A DNA stretch of 48,319 bases from IMG/VR virus record IMGVR_UViG_3300012931_000005, positions 1 through 48,319 of that record. One strand, 5' to 3'. Both the position numbers and the translations under genes were made by a program. This document shows positions 16,151 through 23,324 of the stretch, one piece after another (positions within the stretch are counted from its first letter, which is position 1; every line of letters begins with the position of its first letter). The notes beneath the pieces are model-generated. The model was not told where the DNA came from. It saw only the letters and a program-made list of their open reading frames with translations, and ran no database searches. Origin of the DNA: a virus.

Positions 16151-17990
16151 TCAATACCTCCTCGAGAGCATTTGTATCCGGAAACAGTTTCTCCACATGT
16201 TCGATATGCAAAAGTTCCATGCTGTCCTTGGCGAAGGTCGTCGCGCCGAGAAGAAGCTGCGCCGCAAGCGCGCGCATCTCTGGAGGCAGTTGCACATTTT
16301 GCATTCCACTCATGAGCTGCAACGCATTCTGACCATAGGAACTGTAGAGCTGCATCGCTGCCTGGACATTGTTGCGCTTCATCTCGTCAGAGCGTGAGAC
16401 ATCGGCGCTGACGACTGTGAAACGAAACGTCGTCGGAAGCGTTTCGGCAGGCATTGCTAGGATCTCGTTCACGAACGCCATGTCGACGTCGTCAAGCACA
16501 CTAAGGTCCACAAGATCCTTGTTGGCGACGAGTTGTAGCAAGACCAATTGCCCGATCTGGTCGTAGTCGCGCTCGATACCGTCGTAAATGGCGTTCAAGA
16601 CGCTGTTGCCCTGCTGTGCCAAGAACATGAGCGACGCGGCGTTGGACCCAGACTTCAAGGTCGTATCCGCGTAGCCTGACATCGGGTCATTGGCCCCTGA
16701 GACACGGTCTGCATAGTCGCGAACGACATTTTCAGCCGGATACGTGACGCCGCTTAGGTCCTGCACCGCCATCGGAACCACGTCGTTGATGTCGTCGAGG
16801 TCGAGGAACTGACCAGGGACCAAGGTCTGCCGTTTAGAGATCATCGATCCACGGCGACGCTTGTACACCGGCGTCAACTGCAACGTCGCGTTATCGACGC
16901 GCGTGTTGTGCCAGAAGTCGTTCTCGGTCTGAAGACGCTTGAGCATCTGGCAGATGCCGATGGCGTAGAATGAATATGGGACCTCGAAATACCGTAGCAC
17001 CGCCAGATCACGACGCCCCAAGAGATTGACCTCAGACCTCAGGAACGTCCCGGACTTGCGCTCGAACCACACTTTCAAGTCTTCAGCAATTCCGTCGCCA
17101 TCAGCATCATACCTGACGAACAGTTCGAAGACCTCGTAGGTGCGCATCTCTTCGAACTCGGCACTAGGAGCTGTCGAAAGTCCTTGGCGCTCACGCTCTT
17201 CGCGAACGGCCTCCGAGAACTCGCTCACGTATGACGTCAACACGACCTGGACCGCAGCGGCGTCGTAGACCCCGGACGCAGCGCGCAACTTGAGTTCCGC
17301 GTTCGTCAACGAAACGCAAACGCCACACCAAGGCATTCGCTCGATGTCGACGAACTCGCTCGGCCCGACGAAGTCCTCCAGCCGAATGGGCACAATGGCC
17401 GGTCCATTATGCACGATGCGCTTCGAGTCGATCGTCGCTCCAGACACAGGGTCCTTGGTCTTGATCGGGACCTCATCGACAAGGAACGGAACACGAACGA
17501 CCTGCGTCCCGAGGCTCGCAACTTCGTAGAATATAACCCGATTCTTGCGTGCAATATCAAGGGCGTGCGGATTCTTTGCGAGTGCGTTCAGGAACTTTCC
17601 AAGAGCCTTCGCGTGATCGACGTAGCGCGCATCCGCAGTCTCGACGCCCCAGAACGGATGCTGGTTCTGGAACATTGATATCAATTTGGCCCAGACGACG
17701 TTAACCTTCTGCGCTGTCACAGGCGTTACGACGTTGGACGCATTAGGCCAAGGATCGGATCTGGACTGCGCCTCAGGCTCAGCGATGCGCATCCTGCGAT
17801 ACGTGCGCAAGTTCTCGAGGAACGTCGCGCGCTCGTCGCCGTCGAGGACTCTGGACAACTCCGAACTGAGGAACGTACTTAACGCGGCCTTCTGAGTATC
17901 GTCCAACGTGTCCGAAGGTGCAAACGTGCGAAGAGTGCCCTCAACCTCAGGACTTGAAGATGTCTCTTCAGTAACAATAGTTTCGGGCAT
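16044..17990 (-). CDS. Portal protein
   Basis: The product is 648 residues; GGAGG precedes ATG 17990. Portal features seen: an N-terminal SDPWPNASNVVTPVTAQKVN segment, a wing region with IVPIRLEDFVGPSEFVDIER, a stem-like helix region, the ALRYF-like AVLRYFEVPYSFYAIG and LKRLQTENDFWHNTRVDNAT before the clip, and a long C-terminal helical barrel (MKRNNVQAAMQLYSSYGQNA). The last 35 residues are Gly/Pro/Asn-rich and probably disordered. Podovirus portals are long with a C-terminal barrel, consistent with this size. It follows the large terminase, the standard order. The final 107 bases also encode the next gene. Confidence 0.9.
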   Translation of the reverse strand: MPETIVTEETSSSPEVEGTLRTFAPSDTLDDTQKAALSTFLSSELSRVLDGDERATFLENLRTYRRMRIAEPEAQSRSDPWPNASNVVTPVTAQKVNVVWAKLISMFQNQHPFWGVETADARYVDHAKALGKFLNALAKNPHALDIARKNRVIFYEVASLGTQVVRVPFLVDEVPIKTKDPVSGATIDSKRIVHNGPAIVPIRLEDFVGPSEFVDIERMPWCGVCVSLTNAELKLRAASGVYDAAAVQVVLTSYVSEFSEAVREERERQGLSTAPSAEFEEMRTYEVFELFVRYDADGDGIAEDLKVWFERKSGTFLRSEVNLLGRRDLAVLRYFEVPYSFYAIGICQMLKRLQTENDFWHNTRVDNATLQLTPVYKRRRGSMISKRQTLVPGQFLDLDDINDVVPMAVQDLSGVTYPAENVVRDYADRVSGANDPMSGYADTTLKSGSNAASLMFLAQQGNSVLNAIYDGIERDYDQIGQLVLLQLVANKDLVDLSVLDDVDMAFVNEILAMPAETLPTTFRFTVVSADVSRSDEMKRNNVQAAMQLYSSYGQNALQLMSGMQNVQLPPEMRALAAQLLLGATTFAKDSMELLHIEHVEKLFPDTNALEEVLNGLRSGGNQPPSANAGAPGVQPGAGTGPVGAVSGQ

Positions 17991-18001
17991 CCTTGGCCTC
18001 C

Positions 18002-19789
18002 TTAGGCGCGAACACGGAACGCATACTCGGTCTCAAGATCGAAGTCGTCTTCGTCCACATAGGCCGAAGTATCTTCTGGAACGTAGGTCTTTGCAATAGC
18101 AAGTTTAGTCGCGTCCAGGAGGTCAAGGCTCGCACTTGGAAAGACACGAAATTCGGACATGAACAGTTCGCGCTCGCTATCACAGACGAACAAGAGTCCG
18201 TCGCGCAGCAGTGGTTCGAGCGTACTGCGTATCGTGGCGAGCTTGTCTCCGAGAGCTTTCATCGGAACCATGTTCAAGAAGGTCTTTCGCCGCTTCTCTT
18301 CTTCGCGAATGGCTGCGGCGACGAACTTGAACGGGCCCTCGGCCTCGCAGTAGGAGTTGCGCACATAGCGCGCGAAGCGTGCATACGTGCTGAAGATCAC
18401 GTCGTACAACGCGGTCGGTGCAAAGTAGCCGCCGCGCAAAGACAATATCGCAACACGTCGATCTGCGAAGCGTGCCACGACCGCCAAGGCGCTTCTCGAC
18501 GTTCGGGCCGAGACACGCTTCTCAGAAGCGGCCGGGTCGATGGCGAGGACCACATCGGCCGCTGAGAGCTTGCGCTCATCGTGATCGTTGAACGTTACGA
18601 GGAGTTCGCCCTCATATTCGGAAAGGCAACAATGCCCTACTTCATATCCGGAGAACTCGACCTTATCAGCGCTATGTGGGTTGTTTACGTACTGTGTGAT
18701 GTAGGTCCAGAAATCGGTCTCGGCCAAGTTGCGCAAAAAGGCCGCCGTGTACTTCTCCGGAAAGATGGACTCTTCGGCGACAAGCGCACTTCGGTAGTAA
18801 ACGCTCCAAGGCTGCTCCAACGGAGCTCCAGACTGGGGCTCGTCATAGAAGGTTCCAAGGGCAGTCCAATCGCCAAGGCGTCTCGACGCAGCTTGCATAA
18901 TGTCTTCGTAAGGGTCGTCGATCGCGTATCTGGTGGCAGCTCCGACAACACGTGACAGTGCAGGGCTGATGAGGATGGTCGAAATTGCATACGGAAGCCA
19001 CCCGCGCCTTCGGAGCATTTCGCTTGAGCCGTCACGGGTTGACGTCAGCTCCGCATCCGAGACAATGTCATCGAACACTGCGAGGTCGACATGAATGCCA
19101 GCCGTCGAGCCGGCTGCCGTATGCGCGCGCACACTCGGCTCGGGAAACGTTCTCGTGCGCGACGACATGACTGCGGTACGTTCATTCCACTGACCGTTTC
19201 GCCGTGACCGAGGCTTCGTCTCGGGCCACAAGAACGCGACCAGATCATTGGCGTCGAAGATGCGCTGCACGCTGTGCATGAAGTCGGTGGCACGCTCTTC
19301 GATGGCACTGAAGATGCCGATGCGCAGGTTGCCGTTGCGTACGAGTTCCCAACCAGCGGAACCGTGGTCAAGGACCGTGGACTTGAAACTAGACCGGGGC
19401 ACGAAGCCGAAGAAACGTGCTCCTGGTGCGAGGGCCTCCGTCCGTGCGTTGGACATCTCGCCGTGGAGGGTCTCTTTGAGTTCGTTGTAGGGACACGAGT
19501 AGCCGGCGACGTACTTAAGAAAGACGAACAGGTTGACGAGAGCTGTCTGACGCAGTAGTTCCAGATCATCGGGGTCCATCTGCCCCGGCTCAGCGGCGCT
19601 GAGACCCCGCGCAACATCGAGCCCTTCGTCAAAGGTCGCGGCCAGGAGCTCGAGGTCGTCGGACCCGAACAGAGGCGCATCTGGGTGCTTAGCGATAAGG
19701 ACTTCTTGTTTCACAACGGCCCCCGGACTCGGTCCGTAGGTGGTCGGAATCCAGACGAGGTCCTCAAGGCGCGTCACGTATGGGGTCAT
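18002..19789 (-). CDS. terL: Terminase large subunit (ATPase and nuclease)
   Basis: The product is 595 residues. ATG 19789 is chosen because it overlaps the preceding stop (ATGA); a GTG ten codons upstream is weaker. The ATPase domain has a deviant Walker A (VPRSSFKST) and Walker B (HVDLAVFDDIVSDAE). The C-terminal RuvC-like nuclease has the first Asp in VVLAIDPAASE and a late acidic SLDLLDATKLAIAKTY. It powers packaging through the portal encoded next. The order of two or three small genes, the terminase and then the portal is the usual head-module start. The product belongs to the phage terminase large subunit superfamily. Confidence 0.93.
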   Translation of the reverse strand: MTPYVTRLEDLVWIPTTYGPSPGAVVKQEVLIAKHPDAPLFGSDDLELLAATFDEGLDVARGLSAAEPGQMDPDDLELLRQTALVNLFVFLKYVAGYSCPYNELKETLHGEMSNARTEALAPGARFFGFVPRSSFKSTVLDHGSAGWELVRNGNLRIGIFSAIEERATDFMHSVQRIFDANDLVAFLWPETKPRSRRNGQWNERTAVMSSRTRTFPEPSVRAHTAAGSTAGIHVDLAVFDDIVSDAELTSTRDGSSEMLRRRGWLPYAISTILISPALSRVVGAATRYAIDDPYEDIMQAASRRLGDWTALGTFYDEPQSGAPLEQPWSVYYRSALVAEESIFPEKYTAAFLRNLAETDFWTYITQYVNNPHSADKVEFSGYEVGHCCLSEYEGELLVTFNDHDERKLSAADVVLAIDPAASEKRVSARTSRSALAVVARFADRRVAILSLRGGYFAPTALYDVIFSTYARFARYVRNSYCEAEGPFKFVAAAIREEEKRRKTFLNMVPMKALGDKLATIRSTLEPLLRDGLLFVCDSERELFMSEFRVFPSASLDLLDATKLAIAKTYVPEDTSAYVDEDDFDLETEYAFRVRA

Positions 19790-20061
19790 TCGGTCACCGT
19801 ATGCGGAAGCTCTTCCCACGCTGTTGCAATATCATGCGCTATGATGCTGGTAAGGCCGGCGCAGGTCAGGTACTTGCCCAAGTACATTGTCGAGACGGAC
19901 CCGTCTGCATTCTGAATTGCAATGACCAAGGTCTCTGTGGTGTCGAAGTCGCCGTCGGCGAGGCGTTTCTGAACCCAGTCTCGAATTGAGGCGACAACCA
20001 GACCGGACTTTGGGCTGAATGAGACGGACTTCGAAGACGCGGCGGCGTCGCGCTTCGTCAT
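19786..20061 (-). CDS. Small hypothetical protein before the large terminase
   Basis: The product is 91 residues. Both ends use ATGA overlaps with neighbours. A Lys/Ser-rich start leads to a mixed alpha/beta domain (LVVASIRDWVQKRLADGDF, TLVIAIQNADGSVSTMYLG). Size and place just before the terminase make it a possible small-terminase or head-closure component. No helix-turn-helix is evident, so it is left unnamed. Confidence 0.75.
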   Translation of the reverse strand: MTKRDAAASSKSVSFSPKSGLVVASIRDWVQKRLADGDFDTTETLVIAIQNADGSVSTMYLGKYLTCAGLTSIIAHDIATAWEELPHTVTE

Positions 20062-20219
20062 TGAGGGACCTCGGACAGCGAGACCTCGGTCAGCGGAAGC
20101 CAGCCTCCATGACCGCTTCGTTGCTTTGAGGCCGCGGGCAACGACGACAGCGGCCTCCTAAGAGCCTCAGGCATCAGCGACTCAGGTACTGAAGACTCAG
20201 GACATTGCGCGTCGTTCAT
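20058..20219 (-). CDS. Fifty-three-residue protein coupled between two head genes
   Basis: The frame starts at ATG 20219, overlapping the upstream stop by ATGA, and ends in TGA overlapping the next ATG. The product is Ser/Pro/Glu-rich (CPESSVPESLMPEAL) and probably unfolded. Tight stop/start overlaps on both sides are the main evidence that it is translated. Its function is unknown. Confidence 0.5.
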   Translation of the reverse strand: MNDAQCPESSVPESLMPEALRRPLSSLPAASKQRSGHGGWLPLTEVSLSEVPQ

Positions 20220-20803
20220 CGACGGGCTCCTTTGGAAGCAGCAACGCGGGCAGCAATGCGGTCCTCGAGACTAGGGCGACACGAGACTTCGGGGGCTGAA
20301 GGTCGCTCGTCCGGGTCCTCGAGATCGCGCAGGATCTCGTCGGCCGTGAGGCGAGGAGGCGTCATCGGCGCTGGGCTTGCGATGTCCTTAGCTCGCGAAG
20401 CGGGCGCTGCATCAGCCTCGAGGAGCGCCAAGGCGGCCAAGGCCGCCTTCAAACGTGTCCGGTCGTCACGTGCCGTCTGCGAAATCGTTATGAGCGTTGC
20501 GCGGACCTTGGCCCGATCCGAAGCACTGGACCCGTGACCGGGGGCCTGCAAGACCGACGCGGCCGCAAACGGCAGCACATTGGACCTCGACGCAGGGCCA
20601 GAGGCCTCGATGGGCATAGGCCGCTGCGCGGCCACAGAACGCTCTCGAGCCCGGCCTCGGCCGGCGATCTGAGCCTCGAGGGCAAGGAGGTCTGCGTCCT
20701 CGGATGCTTCGAGGGCGGCCAAGGCGTCATCGCGCCCAAGGTCCTCCAGGACCGGGTCCTCGGTGAGGTCTTCGGCTGCGACAAAGCGGCTGACAGAACG
20801 CAA
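20216..20803 (-). CDS. Helical low-complexity protein, small terminase candidate
   Basis: The product is 195 residues. The start is TTG with AGGAG seven bases upstream. It is Ala/Arg/Glu-rich and mostly helical: an acidic N-terminal part (EDPVLEDLGRDDALAALEAS), a basic patch (RGRARERSVAAQRP), a middle helix pair (TARDDRTRLKAALAALALLE) and a basic C-terminus (EDRIAARVAASKGARR). A helical core with charged ends just upstream of the large terminase fits a small terminase, although no DNA-binding motif is certain. The 53-residue frame follows with an ATGA overlap. Confidence 0.65.
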   Translation of the reverse strand: MRSVSRFVAAEDLTEDPVLEDLGRDDALAALEASEDADLLALEAQIAGRGRARERSVAAQRPMPIEASGPASRSNVLPFAAASVLQAPGHGSSASDRAKVRATLITISQTARDDRTRLKAALAALALLEADAAPASRAKDIASPAPMTPPRLTADEILRDLEDPDERPSAPEVSCRPSLEDRIAARVAASKGARR

Positions 20804-20814
20804 CTTGGGACTCC

Positions 20815-21351
20815 TTAGTCCGAGAGCTCCCAGTCCTCGGCGAGGGCGTCGGACACGCTCGGCGCCCAGGGGACGAGGTCGCCCTGGGCCGAGAAGAGCA
20901 CAAGATACGGCCGATAGGTGATCGTGGTCCCGACGGGTATCTTGTGAGCGGCCGCGGTCGGTTCGTTCGCCGGGACTCCGTCCGGGTATCCCTTCATCCT
21001 GACCACGTACTGCCCGCGGCCGTTCCAGCCCGCACGGCGGACGCGGGCGCCCTGCTTGAGAAGCTCGAGCGCGCGGCCGAAGGAGAGTCCCTCGTCGCGC
21101 TGCTCCTCGTAGGTGGCCACGAAGACGTCCGGCTTGCAGGGGTAGAATTCCCCCTTGATCTCGCGGATGACGTAGTCGTACGTGCTGATCTTCATGTCTC
21201 CTTCGAGGGTCTTCGCAGCGTAGTAGGTAAGGCCGTTCTCCGTCACCGTGTCGAGGGCCTCGCCCATGAAGGCCTTGAGCTCACAAATGCTCTCAGGTGT
21301 TCCAGTGTACTGAATCGCTTCGACGACGACGCCTTTCTTGCGATACTGCAT
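20815..21351 (-). CDS. Tad2-like (DUF2829) protein fused to a phage N-terminal domain
   Basis: The product is 178 residues; AAGGAGG precedes ATG 21351. Residues 1-85 match a domain common in phage proteins (MQYRKKGVVVEAIQYTG to GEFYPCKPDVFVATYEE). Residues 90-178 match DUF2829: LSFGRALELLKQGARVRRAG, WNGRGQYVVRM, then ITYRPYLVLFSAQG and DLVPWAPSVSDALAEDWEL. DUF2829 is the Thoeris anti-defence protein Tad2, which sequesters the 1''-3' gcADPR signal. Whether this copy keeps that activity is unknown. It opens the leftward arm next to a palindromic operator-like site (21367-21392), so it may be made early. Confidence 0.8.
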   Translation of the reverse strand: MQYRKKGVVVEAIQYTGTPESICELKAFMGEALDTVTENGLTYYAAKTLEGDMKISTYDYVIREIKGEFYPCKPDVFVATYEEQRDEGLSFGRALELLKQGARVRRAGWNGRGQYVVRMKGYPDGVPANEPTAAAHKIPVGTTITYRPYLVLFSAQGDLVPWAPSVSDALAEDWELSD

Positions 21352-21366
21352 CCTAGGCCTCCTTGG

Positions 21367-21392
21367 CTAAGTCCCAGTGTACAAGGACTTAG
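21367..21392. promoter_or_regulatory. Operator-like palindrome before the Tad2-like gene
   Basis: CTAAGTCC (21367-21374) is repeated as its reverse complement GGACTTAG (21385-21392) with a 10-base spacer. It lies 16-41 bases upstream of the start at 21351, ending just before the ribosome site. The half-site matches the core of the CCTAAGTCCTTATG element found at two other places, which suggests one shared DNA-binding protein. Confidence 0.5.
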
Positions 21393-21400
21393 GCCTGCGG

Positions 21401-21643
21401 TCAAGGGCAACGAAAGAGGGGGCATAGTCGGACATGGGAGTCGCTAGTTTGACCTTGCGGTTCCCCCACGCGCGCCAGGACACTTTTCCCGTCAGGGCCA
21501 CCGAGAGACTGCGGCTCAGGTAGATCTTGGCTCCAAGGCCTCAAGGTGCCCCGAGGTTGCGTCCATGCGTCGAGGGGTCTAAGTTCCCTTGGTCCGCTCC
21601 GCGGACCGCGTGGCGCCTCAGGAATCACGATCTCAGAAGCCAT
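21401..21643 (-). CDS. Possible 80-residue Pro/Arg-rich protein
   Basis: A frame from ATG 21643, with GGAGGG five bases upstream, runs to TGA 21401. The product is Pro/Arg/Gly-rich (PEAPRGPRSGPRELRP) and lacks obvious structure. It fills the gap between the Tad2-like gene and the AT-rich control region. Several inverted sequences here (for example GGTCCC-TCC-GGGACC at 21646-21660) could mean that it is non-coding instead. Confidence 0.3.
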   Translation of the reverse strand: MASEIVIPEAPRGPRSGPRELRPLDAWTQPRGTLRPWSQDLPEPQSLGGPDGKSVLARVGEPQGQTSDSHVRLCPLFRCP

Positions 21644-21831
21644 AGGTCCCTCCGGGACCAAGGCATCGGAGCTCCTGGGGCCGCCTTCGGGCGGCCAAGA
21701 ACACCGAGACACCTAAAAGGCCGCGAAGTTTGACACAAAGGGCCCTAAGTGTCATGCGCCAAAGCGTTCCAGATGCGCCAAAGCGCATCGAATGCACCAC
21801 AGATCACTGTGCGCGAAATCCTGCATCCGAG

Positions 21832-22116
21832 TTTCTAGTCTTTTTCTAGAAATTTCTAAAAGTTTCTAGTTGACCTAAGTCCTTATGTCATATACGCCTA
21901 AGGCGTTTTTCTAGTTTTTCTAGTCTTTTCTAGAACTAAGACCCCACACACTCTCTAAGCGTCATTACGTACACTGTATTGATATACACCTGTCTATTTA
22001 CTTACACATGCCAGTCCGCACTTTACTAGAAATCCTAGAAATCTCTAGAAATCGCCCAAAGTCTCGCACCACAAGCACTTAGACACTAGAAATCGTTTTA
22101 GAAATCTCTAGAAATC
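21832..22116. repeat. Helically phased TTTCTAG/CTAGAAA repeats in two opposed arrays
   Basis: Six exact TTTCTAG copies (starts 21832, 21843, 21863, 21908, 21917, 21927) and one variant TTTCTAA (21853) form the left array. The right array has CTAGAAATC at 22026, 22035, 22045, 22086 and 22108, plus TTAGAAATC at 22098. Within clusters the copies are 9-12 bases apart, about one DNA turn. The gap between clusters is 38 bases on the left and 32 on the right. The orientation flips around a centre near 21980. This looks like an iteron or operator array. Confidence 0.85.
21863..21891 (-). promoter_or_regulatory. Candidate leftward promoter with CATAAGGACTTAGG element
   Basis: On the minus strand ATGACA and TAGAAA are separated by 17 bases. 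CATAAGGACTTAGG (21874-21887) overlaps the end of the -35 box and the spacer, as in the candidate at 12622-12650. The -10 box coincides with one TTTCTAG repeat, so a repeat-binding protein could control it. Confidence 0.4.
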
Positions 22117-22183
22117 CCAGGCCACCTTGGTCCTTGGTCCTTGGTGCTTCGCAAACCTTGTGCCAACTCGCCTCAAAAAAAGC

Positions 22184-22205
22184 GTCCAAAAATAGTTTTT
22201 AGGAC
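22184..22205. terminator. AT-rich hairpin in the control region
   Basis: GTCC plus five A pairs with five T, one bulged A and GGAC around a 3-base loop. The T run lies in the right arm. It could be a weak bidirectional terminator or an attenuator ahead of the first rightward gene. Confidence 0.35.
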
Positions 22206-22251
22206 TTGCAAAGTTCCGGAAAACCAGGCTAAGTTTGATTTCGTCGCACAG

Positions 22252-22270
22252 AAAGCGCGAAAAACGCTTT
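22252..22270 (+). terminator. Hairpin AAAGCG/CGCTTT upstream of the first rightward gene
   Basis: A 6-bp stem with a 7-base A-rich loop is followed by TCAGG with no U tract beyond the stem. It may regulate the leader of the rightward arm. It is included because the leader carries two such structures within 90 bases. Confidence 0.3.
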
Positions 22271-22330
22271 TCAGGACGTTGGAATACGGCCCCAGGCCGC
22301 AAATACACTCCAGCGCCCACGGAGACTAAG

Positions 22331-22585
22331 ATGCCCAAGAACACCGAGACGAAGCCCACCTCCAACACGCAGCCCATCGCCATGGCCCCCACCGCTCCCC
22401 AGGTCCTCGAGGCCGCGCTAGGTCAGTATGGCCTCATCGCCGCTCTCAAGAAGACCTTCTCGACAGGCAGCGTGGGCTACTACGGCAACGGCAAACTGGC
22501 GATCGAGGGACAGATGTACCAGGTCGCCCTCACCGCCACACTCATCGGTTCCAAGCCCACCGCGAGCCAGGACGCCAAGGCCTAA
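22331..22585 (+). CDS. First rightward gene, hypothetical 84-residue protein
   Basis: ATG 22331 (MPKNTETKPTSNTQPIAMAP) follows GGAGA. The first 25 residues are Thr/Pro-rich and probably flexible. The rest is a small mixed domain (VLEAALGQYGLIAALKKTFS, GSVGYYGNGKLAIEGQMYQV). It is separated from the next gene by a strong hairpin. As the promoter-proximal gene of the early arm it may act on the host or on early control. No family was recognised. Confidence 0.75.
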   Translation: MPKNTETKPTSNTQPIAMAPTAPQVLEAALGQYGLIAALKKTFSTGSVGYYGNGKLAIEGQMYQVALTATLIGSKPTASQDAKA

Positions 22586-22592
22586 GTCGCCT

Positions 22593-22627
22593 CAGGGGTC
22601 GGAGGGCACCTAAGCCTCCGACCCCTG
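22593..22627 (+). terminator. Strong hairpin, 13-bp stem, after the first rightward gene
   Basis: CAGGGGTCGGAGG (22593-22605) pairs with CCTCCGACCCCTG (22615-22627) around a 9-base loop GCACCTAAG. No U tract follows; the next bases are the ribosome site AAAGGAG. It could lower downstream expression, protect the upstream message end or serve as a processing site. The loop shares CCTAAG with the terminator at 35559-35589. Confidence 0.55.
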
Positions 22628-22640
22628 AAAGGAGCATTCG

Positions 22641-22838
22641 ATGAGCAGGACCAACCGCAAGTCAACAACCGATCTGGCGCTCGACGAAGCCGTCAGCCGC
22701 TTCAAGCACGCTTCTGAAGTCGCTCGCCTCGAGCGCGAAGACCGTGAGGCCCGAGCCGCCATGCGTCGCCATGTCGTGAACGCCGAACTCGACGCCTTCA
22801 GACGCCTCGATGCCCTATACGCACGGGTCGACCTATGA
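22641..22838 (+). CDS. Small basic helical protein
   Basis: The product is 65 residues with AAAGGAG before ATG 22641. It is Arg/Glu/Ala-rich and helical (LEREDREARAAMRRHVVNAE), likely one long amphipathic helix. Its stop overlaps the next start (ATGA). Unknown function; early-arm location suggests a host-interaction role. Confidence 0.65.
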   Translation: MSRTNRKSTTDLALDEAVSRFKHASEVARLEREDREARAAMRRHVVNAELDAFRRLDALYARVDL

Positions 22839-22897
22839 AGCGTAAGCCGCCCTTCGACCACGGCTACAAGGACGTGGTCCTCCGGTCGGTCGTATGA
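22835..22897 (+). CDS. Twenty-residue micro-protein
   Basis: The frame MKRKPPFDHGYKDVVLRSVV begins with an ATGA overlap and ends with another ATGA overlap onto the next gene. The exact tiling between two genes is the main evidence for translation. It is basic. Alternatively it may serve only to couple translation. Confidence 0.45.
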   Translation: MKRKPPFDHGYKDVVLRSVV

Positions 22898-23106
22898 GCG
22901 ACTCACCCCAGATCGAGGTCGACTACGTCCCGTTCGCCTTCAGGGTCTGTATCTTTGATGCGCTCTACGGAATGCAGCTCACGCCGACGTTCAGGGGCTT
23001 GACCTGGACCACCTACGGTCCGGACGAGCTTTTACTCGCCAAGGCCGAAGCCTCCAAGTTTAGGGGCGCCATCGTCCTAGAGCGCGACTACGAGGAGCTA
23101 GTATGA
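22894..23106 (+). CDS. Hypothetical 70-residue protein
   Basis: ATG 22894 overlaps the upstream stop. The product is a small mixed alpha/beta protein with aromatic residues (VDYVPFAFRVCIFDALYG, FRGLTWTTYGPDELLLAKAE). Its stop overlaps the next ATG. No family was recognised. Confidence 0.7.
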   Translation: MSDSPQIEVDYVPFAFRVCIFDALYGMQLTPTFRGLTWTTYGPDELLLAKAEASKFRGAIVLERDYEELV

Positions 23107-23324
23107 CCACGTTAGGAGAATCCTTAGCCCAGATAGCCGAGGCATACGACGTGGCACGTGGTACGAGCGATCCCTTGTACCTAGGCAACGCAACGTCCGG
23201 CCTCATCCGGGCGTGGTTCGACCTCAAGACCGACGAAGGCCACGTCATAGGGCACATGCTCAAAGGCCTCGTCGCCTACAGTATGAAAGAGATCTTTGAG
23301 CTCAAAGGGAGAGTATACATATGA
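23103..23324 (+). CDS. Hypothetical 73-residue helical protein
   Basis: GAGGAG precedes ATG 23103, and the ends overlap both neighbours by four bases. The protein is helical (LGESLAQIAEAYDVARGTSD, HMLKGLVAYSMKEIFELKGR). No motif was recognised. Confidence 0.7.
   Translation: MTTLGESLAQIAEAYDVARGTSDPLYLGNATSGLIRAWFDLKTDEGHVIGHMLKGLVAYSMKEIFELKGRVYI

Larger units (their letters stand above)
21713..22330. other. Intergenic control region between the two transcription arms
   Basis: No convincing gene lies in these 618 bases. The stretch is clearly more AT-rich than the rest. It contains the phased TTTCTAG arrays, one candidate leftward promoter, two hairpins and the start of the rightward arm. 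A triple tandem CCTTGGT (22125-22145) lies near its right end. Its position between divergent arms fits a replication origin and/or early promoter block. Confidence 0.6.

Noticed and set aside
21401-21712. Full 103-codon leftward frame
   Set aside because: Only the shorter start at 21643 has a ribosome site; the longer form is unsupported.
22108-22392. Leftward 94-codon frame in the control region
   Set aside because: It spans the repeat array and hairpins, has no ribosome site and opposes the first rightward gene.
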